From VRUE01 sp963817945 (GTDB taxonomy: Bacteria > Actinomycetota > Thermoleophilia > Solirubrobacterales > 70-9), in assembly GCA_963817945.1 (NCBI GenBank), contig CAWFQH010000005.1, positions 186,001-250,000 on the forward strand: a stretch of 64,000 nucleotides of DNA. Reading direction: 5' to 3'. Made by a program: the position numbers and the translations under genes. Under the pieces are notes generated by a model. It had not been told where the DNA came from and did not search any database. It saw only the letters and a program-made list of their open reading frames with translations. Shown one piece after another: positions 8,565 to 16,462 of this stretch; the stretch's first letter is position 1; the number at the start of each line of letters is the position of its first letter.

Positions 8565-9083
8565 CTATGGAATGCCAGTGGCGTGGGGATTGCCGCCGGC
8601 GAGTGCCAAGCGGGGCTGCATGGGGGCGTCGGACTCGAGCAGGTCGCGGAGGCGGCGCAGGGCCTCGTTCCAGGCCCGCTCCTGCCTCATGGCCGCGCCA
8701 CTCAGCTTCTCCAGCACGCGGTCGATCGGGCTCGACGGCTCGGTCCAGAAGGAGACGCGGACGCGGGTCAGCGAGCCCGCGCCCCCCAGCAGCTCCCAGA
8801 CCGTCGTCGTCGGGATTCGATTGACGCGACCGCCGCGACCGTGCTCGACAATCCGGTGCGGTGGATCCAGTTCGGCGATCGTCGTATCCGCCCAGAAGGA
8901 GCGAGGCCAGTGCCGAAAGCGGTAGCGGGCACCGGCACCGACGCCGGAAGCCTCGATTCGGGTCAGGCGGAAATCGGCGAGGAGATGGTCGGTGAAGGAC
9001 GGACGCCGGGACAGGTCTCCAACCACGGCGAAGATCTGCTCGCGGGGCAGGTCGATCTCGATTTCGGCGCTGACCGGGCCCAT
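8565..9083 (-). CDS. SRPBCC (START-like) family protein
   Basis: 172 residues from the ATG at 9083 (MGPVSAEIEIDLPREQIF). The open frame continues upstream into the IS element but that part is not conserved-looking. The sequence follows the polyketide cyclase/dehydrase SRPBCC pattern: initial strand and helix (AEIEIDLPREQIFAVVGDLSRRPSF), then VGAGARYRFRHW, ADTTIAELDPPHRIVEHGRGG, TTTVWELL, and a long C-terminal helix (MRQERAWNEALRRLRDLLES). Such proteins bind hydrophobic ligands; the ligand here is unknown. The gene lies 13 bases before the lipoprotein gene and may be cotranscribed with it. The IS element inserted about 50 bases upstream could have separated it from its native promoter. Confidence 0.75.
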   Translation of the reverse strand: MGPVSAEIEIDLPREQIFAVVGDLSRRPSFTDHLLADFRLTRIEASGVGAGARYRFRHWPRSFWADTTIAELDPPHRIVEHGRGGRVNRIPTTTVWELLGGAGSLTRVRVSFWTEPSSPIDRVLEKLSGAAMRQERAWNEALRRLRDLLESDAPMQPRLALAGGNPHATGIP

Positions 9084-9217
9084 CGCGGCGCGGAGTCTAA
9101 CCCTCGTCGGCACGGCTCCTGCCTGCCGCCTCTTAGAACCTGTTTCACAAAGAAGGACCCGCCACTTGCGCGGTGAAGCCCTCCGACACATGTGGTCGAC
9201 TCTCGGAGGTGTCGGAG

Positions 9218-10023
9218 GTGCCATCGCGCTTTGAGGTAGACGACGGCCTATGGGCCGAGCTGGAGCCGCTGTTGCCCGTAGTGCAGCGCCGGTATCGCTA
9301 TCCCGGCCGAAAGCGTCTCAACGACAGGGCTGCCCTGAACGGGATCCTCTTCGTCCTGCACACAGGGATCGCCTGGCGGGACCTGCCGGCCGAGTTCGGC
9401 TACGGCTCGGGGGTGACCTGCTGGAGGCGGCTGCGCGAGTGGCAGCAGGCGGGGGTCTGGGAGCAGCTGCACCAGGCGGTGCTGCGCAAGCTGAACGGCG
9501 CCGGTGAGATCGACTGGTCGAGGGCCGCCGCGGACTCCAGCCACATCCGAGCGCTTTTGGGGGGCTCCACACAGGGCCGTCCCCGGTCGATCGCGCCCGC
9601 ACAGGCTCAAAGCACCACCTGCTGACCGACGCCGGCGGATTGCCGCTGGCGATCACCCTGACAGGCGGACAGCGCAACGACGTCACCCAGCTCCTGCCCC
9701 TGATCGACGGCGTCGCGCCGATCGCCGGCAGGGTCGGCCGCCCCAGACACCGCCCCGAGCGGCTGCTCGCCGATCGGGGCTATGACCATGACAAGTACCG
9801 CCGCGAGCTCTGGGCTCGCGGCATCAAGCCCCTGATCGCACGCCGTGGCGAGGAGCACGGCTCAGGGCTCGGCACCCAGCGTTGGGTCGTGGAGCGCAGC
9901 TTCACCTGGCTGCACCAGTTCCGCAGGCTCCGCATCCGCTGGGAGCGCGATCCCGACCAACACCTCGCTTTCATGCACCTCGCCTGCGCGATCGTCTGCT
10001 GGCGGAGGCTCAGGTCATTGTGA
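9218..10023 (+). CDS. IS427-type DDE transposase, made by -1 ribosomal frameshift
   Basis: The first frame (GTG at 9218, stop at 9623-9625) encodes the insertion-element domain (LWAELEPLLP, GIAWRDLPAEFG, then AADSSHIRALLGG). The second frame supplies the catalytic remainder (GPSPVDRARTGSKHHLLTD, LPLAITLTGGQRNDVTQLLPLID, LLADRGYD, RWVVERSFTWLHQFRRL) and ends at 10023. A G-GGG-GGC heptamer after TTTT at 9555-9565 lies exactly where a -1 slip joins the two parts into the sequence expected of the family. DDE residues are visible: Asp of AADSSHI, Asp of ADRGYD and Glu of VVERSF. An upstream start at 9173 is possible. Neither half alone should be an active enzyme. Confidence 0.85.
9559..9565 (+). 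promoter_or_regulatory. Programmed -1 frameshift heptamer (G GGG GGC)
   Basis: In the first transposase frame the codons read TTG GGG GGC. Slipping back one base at this heptamer continues as LHTGPSPVDRARTGSKHHL, the expected transposase sequence. Preceded by TTTT (9555-9558). Confidence 0.65.
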
Positions 10024-10166
10024 AACAGGTTCTTAGACGATCTGGTTTACGCATCCCCGGTGACGGGTACGAGCCGTCCACGACCGTGCGGCCTGGGAAT
10101 CCCGGTTGCCACGACACGGGTTACGCGATAGGCTCGCCCTGCGGAGGGCGCCGGGAAAGGAGCAGC

Positions 10167-10733
10167 ATCTCTACCACCCTCACCCCCACCCCAGCTTCCG
10201 ATAGCCACGCAGCCGGCGGGCTGCCTGGTGCCGGAACTTTCTTCTGCCTCGGCTGCGGTTCGCAGCTCTCGCTTCGCGAGAACGATTCGCTTCCCAACTG
10301 CCCCCGCTGCGGCTCTTCCAGCTTCCGGCGGGACTCGATCTTCGAGCCGATGCAGGAGGGCGAGACGACCATCGAGTTCGCATCTTCGCCCGAGACGACC
10401 TCGCCCGACTGGGTCGAGGAGGCCCGGACGGCGCTGCCGGCCGGCAGCCGCTGTCTCGTCTGCGAGGACGGCGACGAGGTCCTCGCCTTCCGCATCGAGC
10501 AGGGCTGGACCCGGATCGGTCGCTCCGTCGCCGCCGACGTCCGGCTCGACGACCCGAGCGTCTCGCGCCGCCACGCGCTGATCGTCTCCGAAGCCGATCA
10601 TTCGCTGCGCGTGCTCGACGACCGCAGCCTCAACGGCGTCTTCGTCAACGGCGACCTGATCGAGTGGGGCAAGCTGGAGGACGGCGACGAGCTGACGGTC
10701 GGCCGCTACCGCCTCTTCGTACTCGAAGGCTGA
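10167..10733 (+). CDS. Zinc-ribbon plus FHA domain protein, probable ATC start
   Basis: About 188 residues. A zinc ribbon (FFCLGCGSQLSLRENDSLPNCPRCGSSSF, two CxxC pairs) is followed by a linker and a C-terminal FHA phosphothreonine-binding domain with its hallmarks (GWTRIGRSVAADVRLDDPSVSRRHALI, LDDRSLNGVFVNG). FHA proteins read Ser/Thr kinase signals. Start: a strong GGGAAAGGAG site at 10153-10162 is followed 4 bases later by ATC (10167), at the natural beginning of the protein (STTLTPTPAS). No ATG, GTG or TTG lies nearby in frame; the nearest is a GTG at 10086 with no ribosome site. The frame runs on upstream into the IS, which is not meaningful. The rare start codon is an inference. Confidence 0.72.
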   Translation: MSTTLTPTPASDSHAAGGLPGAGTFFCLGCGSQLSLRENDSLPNCPRCGSSSFRRDSIFEPMQEGETTIEFASSPETTSPDWVEEARTALPAGSRCLVCEDGDEVLAFRIEQGWTRIGRSVAADVRLDDPSVSRRHALIVSEADHSLRVLDDRSLNGVFVNGDLIEWGKLEDGDELTVGRYRLFVLEG

Positions 10734-10767
10734 GAATCCGCAAATTCCGGCCTGCGGCGGCCTTAGC

Positions 10768-11163
10768 ATGCCGTCTGTGAGCGCCGGTCCCGATCCCTCC
10801 GCCGCAGCCGAGCAGGCCCGTGCCCGGCTGCACGAAGAGATCGAGCGGGTCCGCCTCGGCGTCGAGGAGATGCTCGCCGAGCAGGAGGGCGGCGACGACG
10901 CCGACCTGCGCCGCGAGCTGGAGAAAATCCGCGAGGAGACCCGCCGCTACGTCAAGAAACGCGTCCGCAAGACCGAGCAGAGGCTCGACAAGCGCATCGA
11001 CAAGCTCGCCAAGCGCACCGACGAGCTGGAGCGTCGCCTCGAGGCCTCCGAGCAGGACCGCAAGTACGCCGAGTGGCGCCTTCATACGAATACGGAGCAA
11101 ATGCTGGACGGCCTCCTCCGCGAGATCAAAGCCATCGCGGACCTTCTGACCCGCTCCAGGTAG
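10768..11163 (+). CDS. Coiled-coil protein of unknown function
   Basis: 131 residues, strongly charged and almost wholly helical, with heptad character from about residue 15 to 110 (AEQARARLHEEIERVRLGVEEML, KKRVRKTEQRLDKRIDKLAKRTDELERRLEAS). It has no signal peptide or membrane segment, so it is probably a cytoplasmic dimer or oligomer. It follows the FHA gene by 34 bases on the same strand and may share its transcript. No specific family recognised. Confidence 0.65.
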   Translation: MPSVSAGPDPSAAAEQARARLHEEIERVRLGVEEMLAEQEGGDDADLRRELEKIREETRRYVKKRVRKTEQRLDKRIDKLAKRTDELERRLEASEQDRKYAEWRLHTNTEQMLDGLLREIKAIADLLTRSR

Positions 11164-11187
11164 CCGAGTCTCTACTGAGACGCGGTC

Positions 11188-11290
11188 GGCAGGGGCGGGT
11201 ATCCCTCCGGCGGAACCCGCGCCCGCACTTGCCACAGGGACTGAGGTTTAGCGGCTCACAAGTTCCGGCGGAGGGATACCCGCCCCTGCC
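11188..11290. repeat. Long inverted repeat (29-bp arms) between convergent genes
   Basis: Arms at 11188-11216 and 11262-11290 are complementary over 29 bases with one mismatch, around a 45-base centre. It lies between the ends of the convergent coiled-coil and gltB genes and could serve as a terminator on both strands or as a REP-like element. Beside it, a 20-base segment occurs twice with one difference (11288-11307 and 11312-11331); the second copy includes the gltB stop codon. Confidence 0.75.
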
Positions 11291-11322
11291 GCCAAGACCT
11301 ACTCGGTAGATGCCGCCAGGAC

Positions 11323-14300
11323 CTACTCGGTCGAGATGCTCGGGTCCGCCTGGACCTTGTGAGGGACGACCATGAGGAAGTTCGCCGGAGCATCAGCGGC
11401 TAGCGACAGGATCCGCTCCGCTTCGTCATCCTGATCCGTCGCCCGCAGCTCGTCGGCGTAGTGGGAAAGCAGGTCTTCGATGTCGAGCTGGCCCTCAGCA
11501 TCGATTTCCCTCAACTCGACTTTTGCGCCCTCACCGAGGCGAGCTTCGATTGCTTCCCTGTCGATCCCGAAGGCGTTGTGGCGGACGTAGACGCGGCCGC
11601 CGGTCATGCCGGCGCAGGCCCAGGGACCGAGGTCGCCGAGGACTATGGCGCGGCCCGAGGTCATGTACTCGAAGGCGAAACCCTTGGCATTGGCGCGATC
11701 GACGACGCAGCCGCGGCTGTCGTCGATGTCGGCCTCCGGCTCGCCGCCGAGGACGACGTCGGCACCGGAGAGGCGGATGCAGAAACGCGAGTCGGCCGAA
11801 CCCTGGACGAAGAGCCGGCCGCGCTGGGCACCGTAGGCGAAGGACTTGCCAACCGAGCCGTTGAGGCGGCGGCCCTTCGCCCCCTTGCCCTTGAGCACGG
11901 CGACGGTCCCCCCAAGCATCGTCTTGCCTACGCCATCCTGGGCGCCGCCCTCGACCCGGATCGAGACGCCGTAGGCGTTGAAAGCGCCGAAGCCCTGACC
12001 GGCGACCGAGCCGCCGTTGAACTGGAGGTCAGCGAGCACGTCCTCGCCGGGCTCGGGGCCGTTCTCGAAGATGCGCGAGCGGGCAATCGCCCCCGACAGC
12101 TCGGTGCCGAGCACGCGGTCGTTAGCGTCGGTCGGGCGCGGGAACTCGTTGCGGATCGTGCGCCCTGAGCAGATGTCGCCGGCAAGGGCCGCGATCTGGC
12201 CGGAAGCCTCCTTGGCCTCCATCCGGATCGGACGGGCGGCGACGAGGCCGGCCTCGGCGCGCTCCTCTGCCTCCTCGGCCACCGGCAGGTCGATCGGCTC
12301 GAGGTCGAGGAACTCCTCCAGCGGCGTGATCAGCGGTGCCAAGTCGATCTGCTCATGGTGGGAGACCTGCTCCAGCAGGTCGTAGCGGCCGACCAGGTCC
12401 TGGGCGCGCTCGTAGCCGAGCGAGGCGACGACCTGCTTGACCTCCTCGCCCATCGCGGCGAAGAAGCGGGCGCAGCTCTCGGCGGCCAGGTCGACCTCCT
12501 GCGGCGTGAACTTCTTCAAGCCGTGCTGCTGGGCCTGCTCGACGGTCTCGATCTGGGTCGCGATGCCGACGTGGCAGGTGTCGAGCTGGCAGCCGCGGCA
12601 GATCGTGCAGCCGAGGCTGACCATTGCCAGGGTGCCGAAGCCGACCCGGTTGGCACCGAGGCAATGCAGCTTGACGATGTCGTGGCCGGTGCGGTAGCCG
12701 CCGTCGGCCCAGATCTCGACCCGGTTGCGGATGCCGGCCTCCATCAGGGCGCGGTGCACGGCACGGGTGCCGATGTCGGAGGGGAGGCCGACGTGGCGCA
12801 GCGCGTGCTGGCGGGCGGCACCGGTGCCGCCCTCGAAGCCCGAGAGAGTGATGATGTCGGCGCCGGCCTTGGCGATGCCGAGCCCGATCGTGCCGATGTT
12901 GGGGACGACGGGCACCTTGACCGAGACCCGCACGTCGGGGTTGACAGTCTTCAGCTCGTCGATCAGCTCGGCCAGGTCCTCGATCGAGTAGAGGTCGTGG
13001 TTGTTGGAGGGCGAGATCAGGTCGGTGCCCGGGGACGCGTTACGCGCCGCGGCGACCTTCTCGGAGACCTTCTTGCCGGGCAGGTGGCCGCCCTCGCCGG
13101 GCTTGGCACCCTGGCCGATCTTGATCTCGGCCAGGTAGGAGGAGTTGAGCATCTCCGCCGAGACGCCGAAGCGGCCCGAGGCGACCTGCTGGCCGCGCCA
13201 CTTGCGGTAGTGGCCGTACATGTCGCGGATCTCGCCGCCCTCGCCGTTGACGCAGAGGATGTTGATCGCCTTCGCCGCCTCGGCGTAGGCACGGAAGGCG
13301 GGCTCGGACTGCGAGCCGAAGCTCATCGAGGAGATCACGACGGGGTAGTCGTGATGGCCGATGCTGGCGTCGACGCCCGCCGGATCGACCGGATCGCGAT
13401 CCCCCTTCAAGCCCATGATGTGGCGCATCGAGATCGGGTTCTGCTGCTCCAGGTCGCGCACCTTCTCCGAGTATTCGGCGTAGGAGCCGGTTCCGTTCGC
13501 GGTGGCAATCGCCGCCTTGTAGACCTTGGGGTAGAAGCGGAAGGTCTTCGCCGGTTTGGCCCCCTCGTCACCGCCCAGATCGTGGGCGCGCTCGTTCGTG
13601 TCCTCGTCGAGGTCGGCGAAGCCAACGCCGCCAGTCTTCGAGGCCGCGAAGGCCTCGGTCTGGAAAATCTCGGCCAGCTCAGGCTTAACGCCGATCGAGG
13701 AGAACTGGCGCGCGTAGCCGCGCACCTCGTGGATCCCGATCGTCGAGATCACTTTCTCGATCCCCTTCTTCAGCGCCGCGCAGAGGTTGCCGATGTCGGT
13801 CTCGTAGTCCTCGACGCAGATCACCTCGACCATCGTGTAGGGGCAGACGCCGTTGGCGCCGAGGCCGAGGGCCAGCATCACGTCGTGGACGTTGCGGATC
13901 GCGGCCGAGCGCAAAACGATGCCGCAGCGGCGGCGCAGGTTCTCCTCGCCCGGGTCGACGCGGTACAGCTTCAGCGCCTGGTCGACCGCCGAGGTGGCCA
14001 GGTGCGGATCGAGGTAGCGCCGCTCGGCGTCATAAACGGTGCGGTCGGTGAGGACCAGCAGCTCGCAGCCGTTCCGCACCTTCTTTACGGCTTCCTGCTT
14101 GATCCGCTCGATCGCGCCCTGGGTCGTCTCTGACTCCAGCAGCGAGATGTCGACCGCCGCGGCGCGGTCGCGGAACTCCTCCCAGAGGTCCTCCAGCAGG
14201 TAGGTGCGGTGCGCGCGGGCGGTCCGACGGTAGGCCTTGTCGGAGAGGGGCGCCAGGTCATGGTGGCCGCCGAGGATCACCGGGAAGGAGGCCTCGACCG

Positions 14301-15993
14301 TGCCGGTGTCACGGTCCGCGGCTTCGATAGACGGGCGCCGCCCGTACAGCGCGCGGGTGGAGAAGTGCTCGAGCTCCCGTTCGCGGTCGAGCGCCGGGTT
14401 GGTGACGACGGCGACCGTCTCCTTGAAGTAATCGGCCAGGTTCTGGCGCTCGGGAGAGAGCGCCGCCAACGGCCCGTCATAGCCCAGCGAGCCGACCGGC
14501 TCCGAGCCGTTGGAGGCCATCTGCTGGACGAGTTTGACGTCGTCGCGCTGCCAGCCGAAGCCGGCGAGGACACGGTCGGCGACCTTGACCGGCTCCTCCG
14601 GCCCGGCGTCCGAGTAACCCGGCACCTCGCCCCCCTCGAGCGGCCCGCCGGTGTCGAGCGCACGCTCGTAGGCGGCTACCGCATCGGCGCCGGTGCGCGC
14701 CAGCCAGCGGTCGCGGACGATCCGCAGCATCTCATCGTGCGGGTGCAGCGTCGAGCGCTTCTGGGCGCGGTCGATCGAGACCAGCGCCTTCTCCCCGGGG
14801 GCCAGCGGCTTCGGCTCGGAGACCATCTTGCCCACCGGCACGACACCCGGCTCAGAGCTGAAGACGAAGTCTTCGCTCGTCTCCACCTGCCAGAGGGGAC
14901 GCAGCCCCATCGCGTCGGCCGAAAAGACGCACTCGTCGGCGTGGCGGGCGATCAGCGCCACGGGGCCCTGGGCGAACGGCCCCATCGCCTGGCGCAGGTA
15001 CATGTAGAAGGGGTGCAGGTCGTCGGGCAGCGAGCGGATCTCGGCGACGATCGGCGGCACGACCATCTCCATCGCCTCGGCGAGGCTGAGCCGGTCGCGG
15101 TTGATCAGGGTCTCAATCGTGCGGTTGAGGTCCTGCGAGTCCGATGATCCGGGCTGGATCGGGACGCCAAGCATGCGCGCCTCTTGGCGCAGCTGCTCGA
15201 TCGTGTTGATCTCGCCGTTGTGACCGAGCACGGAGAAGGGCTGGACGCGCTTGAAGGAAGGCCAGGTGTTGGTCGAGTAGCGGTTGTGACCGAAGCAGCC
15301 GATCGTCTCGAAGCGCTCGTCGTGCAGGTCCGGGTAGTACTCGCCCAGCACCTTCGGCGCGCCCATCACCTTGTAAACACAGGTCGTCGCTGAGAACGAG
15401 GGAACGTGGACGCCGAGCTTCTGCTCGAGCTCGATCAGCAGGTCAAAGAGGACGCGATCGCGGCGGCCGGCGTCGGCGACGAGACCGGCGATTTGCCAGA
15501 AGTGAGGCTCCTCCTCGCGCGCGGTCGGCCCCAGCGCCGGCGAGTCGACGACGCCGATCCGCTCGGCGAGGACGCGGAAGCCGCCCCGGCCGAGTAGCTC
15601 GCGGGTGTCGTGGCGGACGCGCTCGCGGTCCTGGGAGCGCTCGATGAAGACGTGGGCGACGGCGAAGGCGTCGTCGAGGGTCAGCGAGGGGTCGTGGCCG
15701 CCGCTGCGAACATCCTCGGCCCAGATCTTGCGGGGGATGTCGAGCAGTAGCCCGCAGCCGTCTCCCTCGCCGTCGACGTTGCCGGCGCGGTGGAGCATCT
15801 TCTGCAGCGCCGGGATCGCCAGCGCGATCGGCTCGTGGCTGGGCGTCGCGTCTCTGCGCACCGAGGCGTAGATCGCACAAGCGTCCTTGTCCTCGACGCT
15901 GGGCGGCGAGACGAGCGGCCGATAGGGGCGCTCAGGCGAGTAGCGGCTCAGGCCACCCTCGCCGTGAAGCTCACGGGACTGGGTATCTGACAT
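11323..15993 (-). CDS. gltB: Glutamate synthase large subunit
   Basis: 1556 residues from the ATG at 15993, chosen because a GGGAGG ribosome site lies 5 bases before it; the frame continues 30 codons upstream. Domains in order: N-terminal glutaminase (class II amidotransferase, DACAIYASVRR, GEGDGCGLLLD, HNRYSTNTWPSF, HNGEINT), central domain, FMN-binding synthase barrel (SFGSQSEPAFRAYAEA, SVKVPVVPNIGTIGLGIAKAGADIITLSG), a 3Fe-4S cysteine cluster (GCTICRGCQLDTCHVGIATQ) and the C-terminal beta-helix GltB domain. It makes glutamate from glutamine and 2-oxoglutarate. The small subunit gltD is not adjacent, so the reductant partner is encoded elsewhere or differs. A near-consensus promoter lies about 60 bases upstream. 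Confidence 0.92.
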   Translation of the reverse strand: MSDTQSRELHGEGGLSRYSPERPYRPLVSPPSVEDKDACAIYASVRRDATPSHEPIALAIPALQKMLHRAGNVDGEGDGCGLLLDIPRKIWAEDVRSGGHDPSLTLDDAFAVAHVFIERSQDRERVRHDTRELLGRGGFRVLAERIGVVDSPALGPTAREEEPHFWQIAGLVADAGRRDRVLFDLLIELEQKLGVHVPSFSATTCVYKVMGAPKVLGEYYPDLHDERFETIGCFGHNRYSTNTWPSFKRVQPFSVLGHNGEINTIEQLRQEARMLGVPIQPGSSDSQDLNRTIETLINRDRLSLAEAMEMVVPPIVAEIRSLPDDLHPFYMYLRQAMGPFAQGPVALIARHADECVFSADAMGLRPLWQVETSEDFVFSSEPGVVPVGKMVSEPKPLAPGEKALVSIDRAQKRSTLHPHDEMLRIVRDRWLARTGADAVAAYERALDTGGPLEGGEVPGYSDAGPEEPVKVADRVLAGFGWQRDDVKLVQQMASNGSEPVGSLGYDGPLAALSPERQNLADYFKETVAVVTNPALDRERELEHFSTRALYGRRPSIEAADRDTGTVEASFPVILGGHHDLAPLSDKAYRRTARAHRTYLLEDLWEEFRDRAAAVDISLLESETTQGAIERIKQEAVKKVRNGCELLVLTDRTVYDAERRYLDPHLATSAVDQALKLYRVDPGEENLRRRCGIVLRSAAIRNVHDVMLALGLGANGVCPYTMVEVICVEDYETDIGNLCAALKKGIEKVISTIGIHEVRGYARQFSSIGVKPELAEIFQTEAFAASKTGGVGFADLDEDTNERAHDLGGDEGAKPAKTFRFYPKVYKAAIATANGTGSYAEYSEKVRDLEQQNPISMRHIMGLKGDRDPVDPAGVDASIGHHDYPVVISSMSFGSQSEPAFRAYAEAAKAINILCVNGEGGEIRDMYGHYRKWRGQQVASGRFGVSAEMLNSSYLAEIKIGQGAKPGEGGHLPGKKVSEKVAAARNASPGTDLISPSNNHDLYSIEDLAELIDELKTVNPDVRVSVKVPVVPNIGTIGLGIAKAGADIITLSGFEGGTGAARQHALRHVGLPSDIGTRAVHRALMEAGIRNRVEIWADGGYRTGHDIVKLHCLGANRVGFGTLAMVSLGCTICRGCQLDTCHVGIATQIETVEQAQQHGLKKFTPQEVDLAAESCARFFAAMGEEVKQVVASLGYERAQDLVGRYDLLEQVSHHEQIDLAPLITPLEEFLDLEPIDLPVAEEAEERAEAGLVAARPIRMEAKEASGQIAALAGDICSGRTIRNEFPRPTDANDRVLGTELSGAIARSRIFENGPEPGEDVLADLQFNGGSVAGQGFGAFNAYGVSIRVEGGAQDGVGKTMLGGTVAVLKGKGAKGRRLNGSVGKSFAYGAQRGRLFVQGSADSRFCIRLSGADVVLGGEPEADIDDSRGCVVDRANAKGFAFEYMTSGRAIVLGDLGPWACAGMTGGRVYVRHNAFGIDREAIEARLGEGAKVELREIDAEGQLDIEDLLSHYADELRATDQDDEAERILSLAADAPANFLMVVPHKVQADPSISTE

Positions 15994-16054
15994 CTGACCT
16001 CCCGGGGACCGCGCCTTCTCCGAGCGGGCGCGCGACGGGGTTGATGGTTGCCGG

Positions 16055-16083
16055 ATTATAGGGACGGCGGCACCCCGCGGCAA
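16055..16083 (-). promoter_or_regulatory. Sigma-70-type promoter of gltB
   Basis: On the minus strand TTGCCG (16078-16083), a 17-base spacer, then TATAAT (16055-16060) precede the gltB start by about 60 bases. The -10 is perfect and the -35 matches 4 of 6. Confidence 0.65.
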
Positions 16084-16087
16084 CCGC

Positions 16088-16462
16088 TCAAGCCCAGCCC
16101 GGAGATTCGTAGGAGCCGGTCGGATCGACGCCGACCAGCAGCGCCGTCACCGGCGCCTCGGAGCGGTTGGCGATCGTCCGATCGAGCCGCGGTTCGATTG
16201 AGGCGAAGGTGCCGGCTGGCGCCGGATGGTCCTCGCCGCCGATCCGCAACGTCGCCTCGCCCTCCAGCACGACGTAGAGCTCGTGCTGGCCGCTCGCCGC
16301 CTCGTCGTGCTCGGGAATCTGCCCACCCGGCGCGATCTCGACCAGGTTGAAGCCGAACGCCGACTCGCCGAGCGCCTTGCGCGCCAGCCGCCAGGTCGCA
16401 TCTCCCGACCCCTCCATCGTCTCAAACTGGTCGCGGTGCTTGATTGCGTAGCCGTCGGCCAT
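16088..16462 (-). CDS. Small cupin-domain protein
   Basis: 124 residues, a single cupin barrel. Motif 1 is recognisable (GGQIPEHDEAASGQHELYVVLEGEATLRIGGE), with His, His and Glu as likely metal ligands. Motif 2 (APAGTFASIEPRLDRTIANRSEAPVTALLVG) lacks the usual final His, so metal binding may be partial. A near-perfect GGAGGAGG ribosome site lies 5 bases before the ATG. That start is inside the end of the patatin gene (41-base overlap), implying translational coupling. Substrate unknown. Confidence 0.8.
   Translation of the reverse strand: MADGYAIKHRDQFETMEGSGDATWRLARKALGESAFGFNLVEIAPGGQIPEHDEAASGQHELYVVLEGEATLRIGGEDHPAPAGTFASIEPRLDRTIANRSEAPVTALLVGVDPTGSYESPGWA

Larger units (their letters stand above)
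9136..10032 (+). mobile_element. Complete IS5-family (IS427-like) insertion sequence
   Basis: About 897 bp bounded by perfect 15-bp terminal inverted repeats, GAACCTGTTTCACAA (9136-9150) and its complement (10018-10032). TTA flanks both ends (9133-9135 and 10033-10035), consistent with a 3-bp target duplication, or a YTAR-type target since CTTAG reads at both junctions. It encodes one transposase split between two frames, normal for the IS427 group. It sits between the SRPBCC and FHA genes without breaking a visible gene. The perfect ends and intact frames suggest it is recent and potentially active. Confidence 0.9.

Noticed and set aside
12355..14133. A 592-codon open frame on the plus strand opposite gltB
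   Set aside because: It is wholly antisense to well-conserved glutamate synthase sequence, and its Asp/Val/Gly/Arg-rich product is the usual mirror of high-GC coding DNA.
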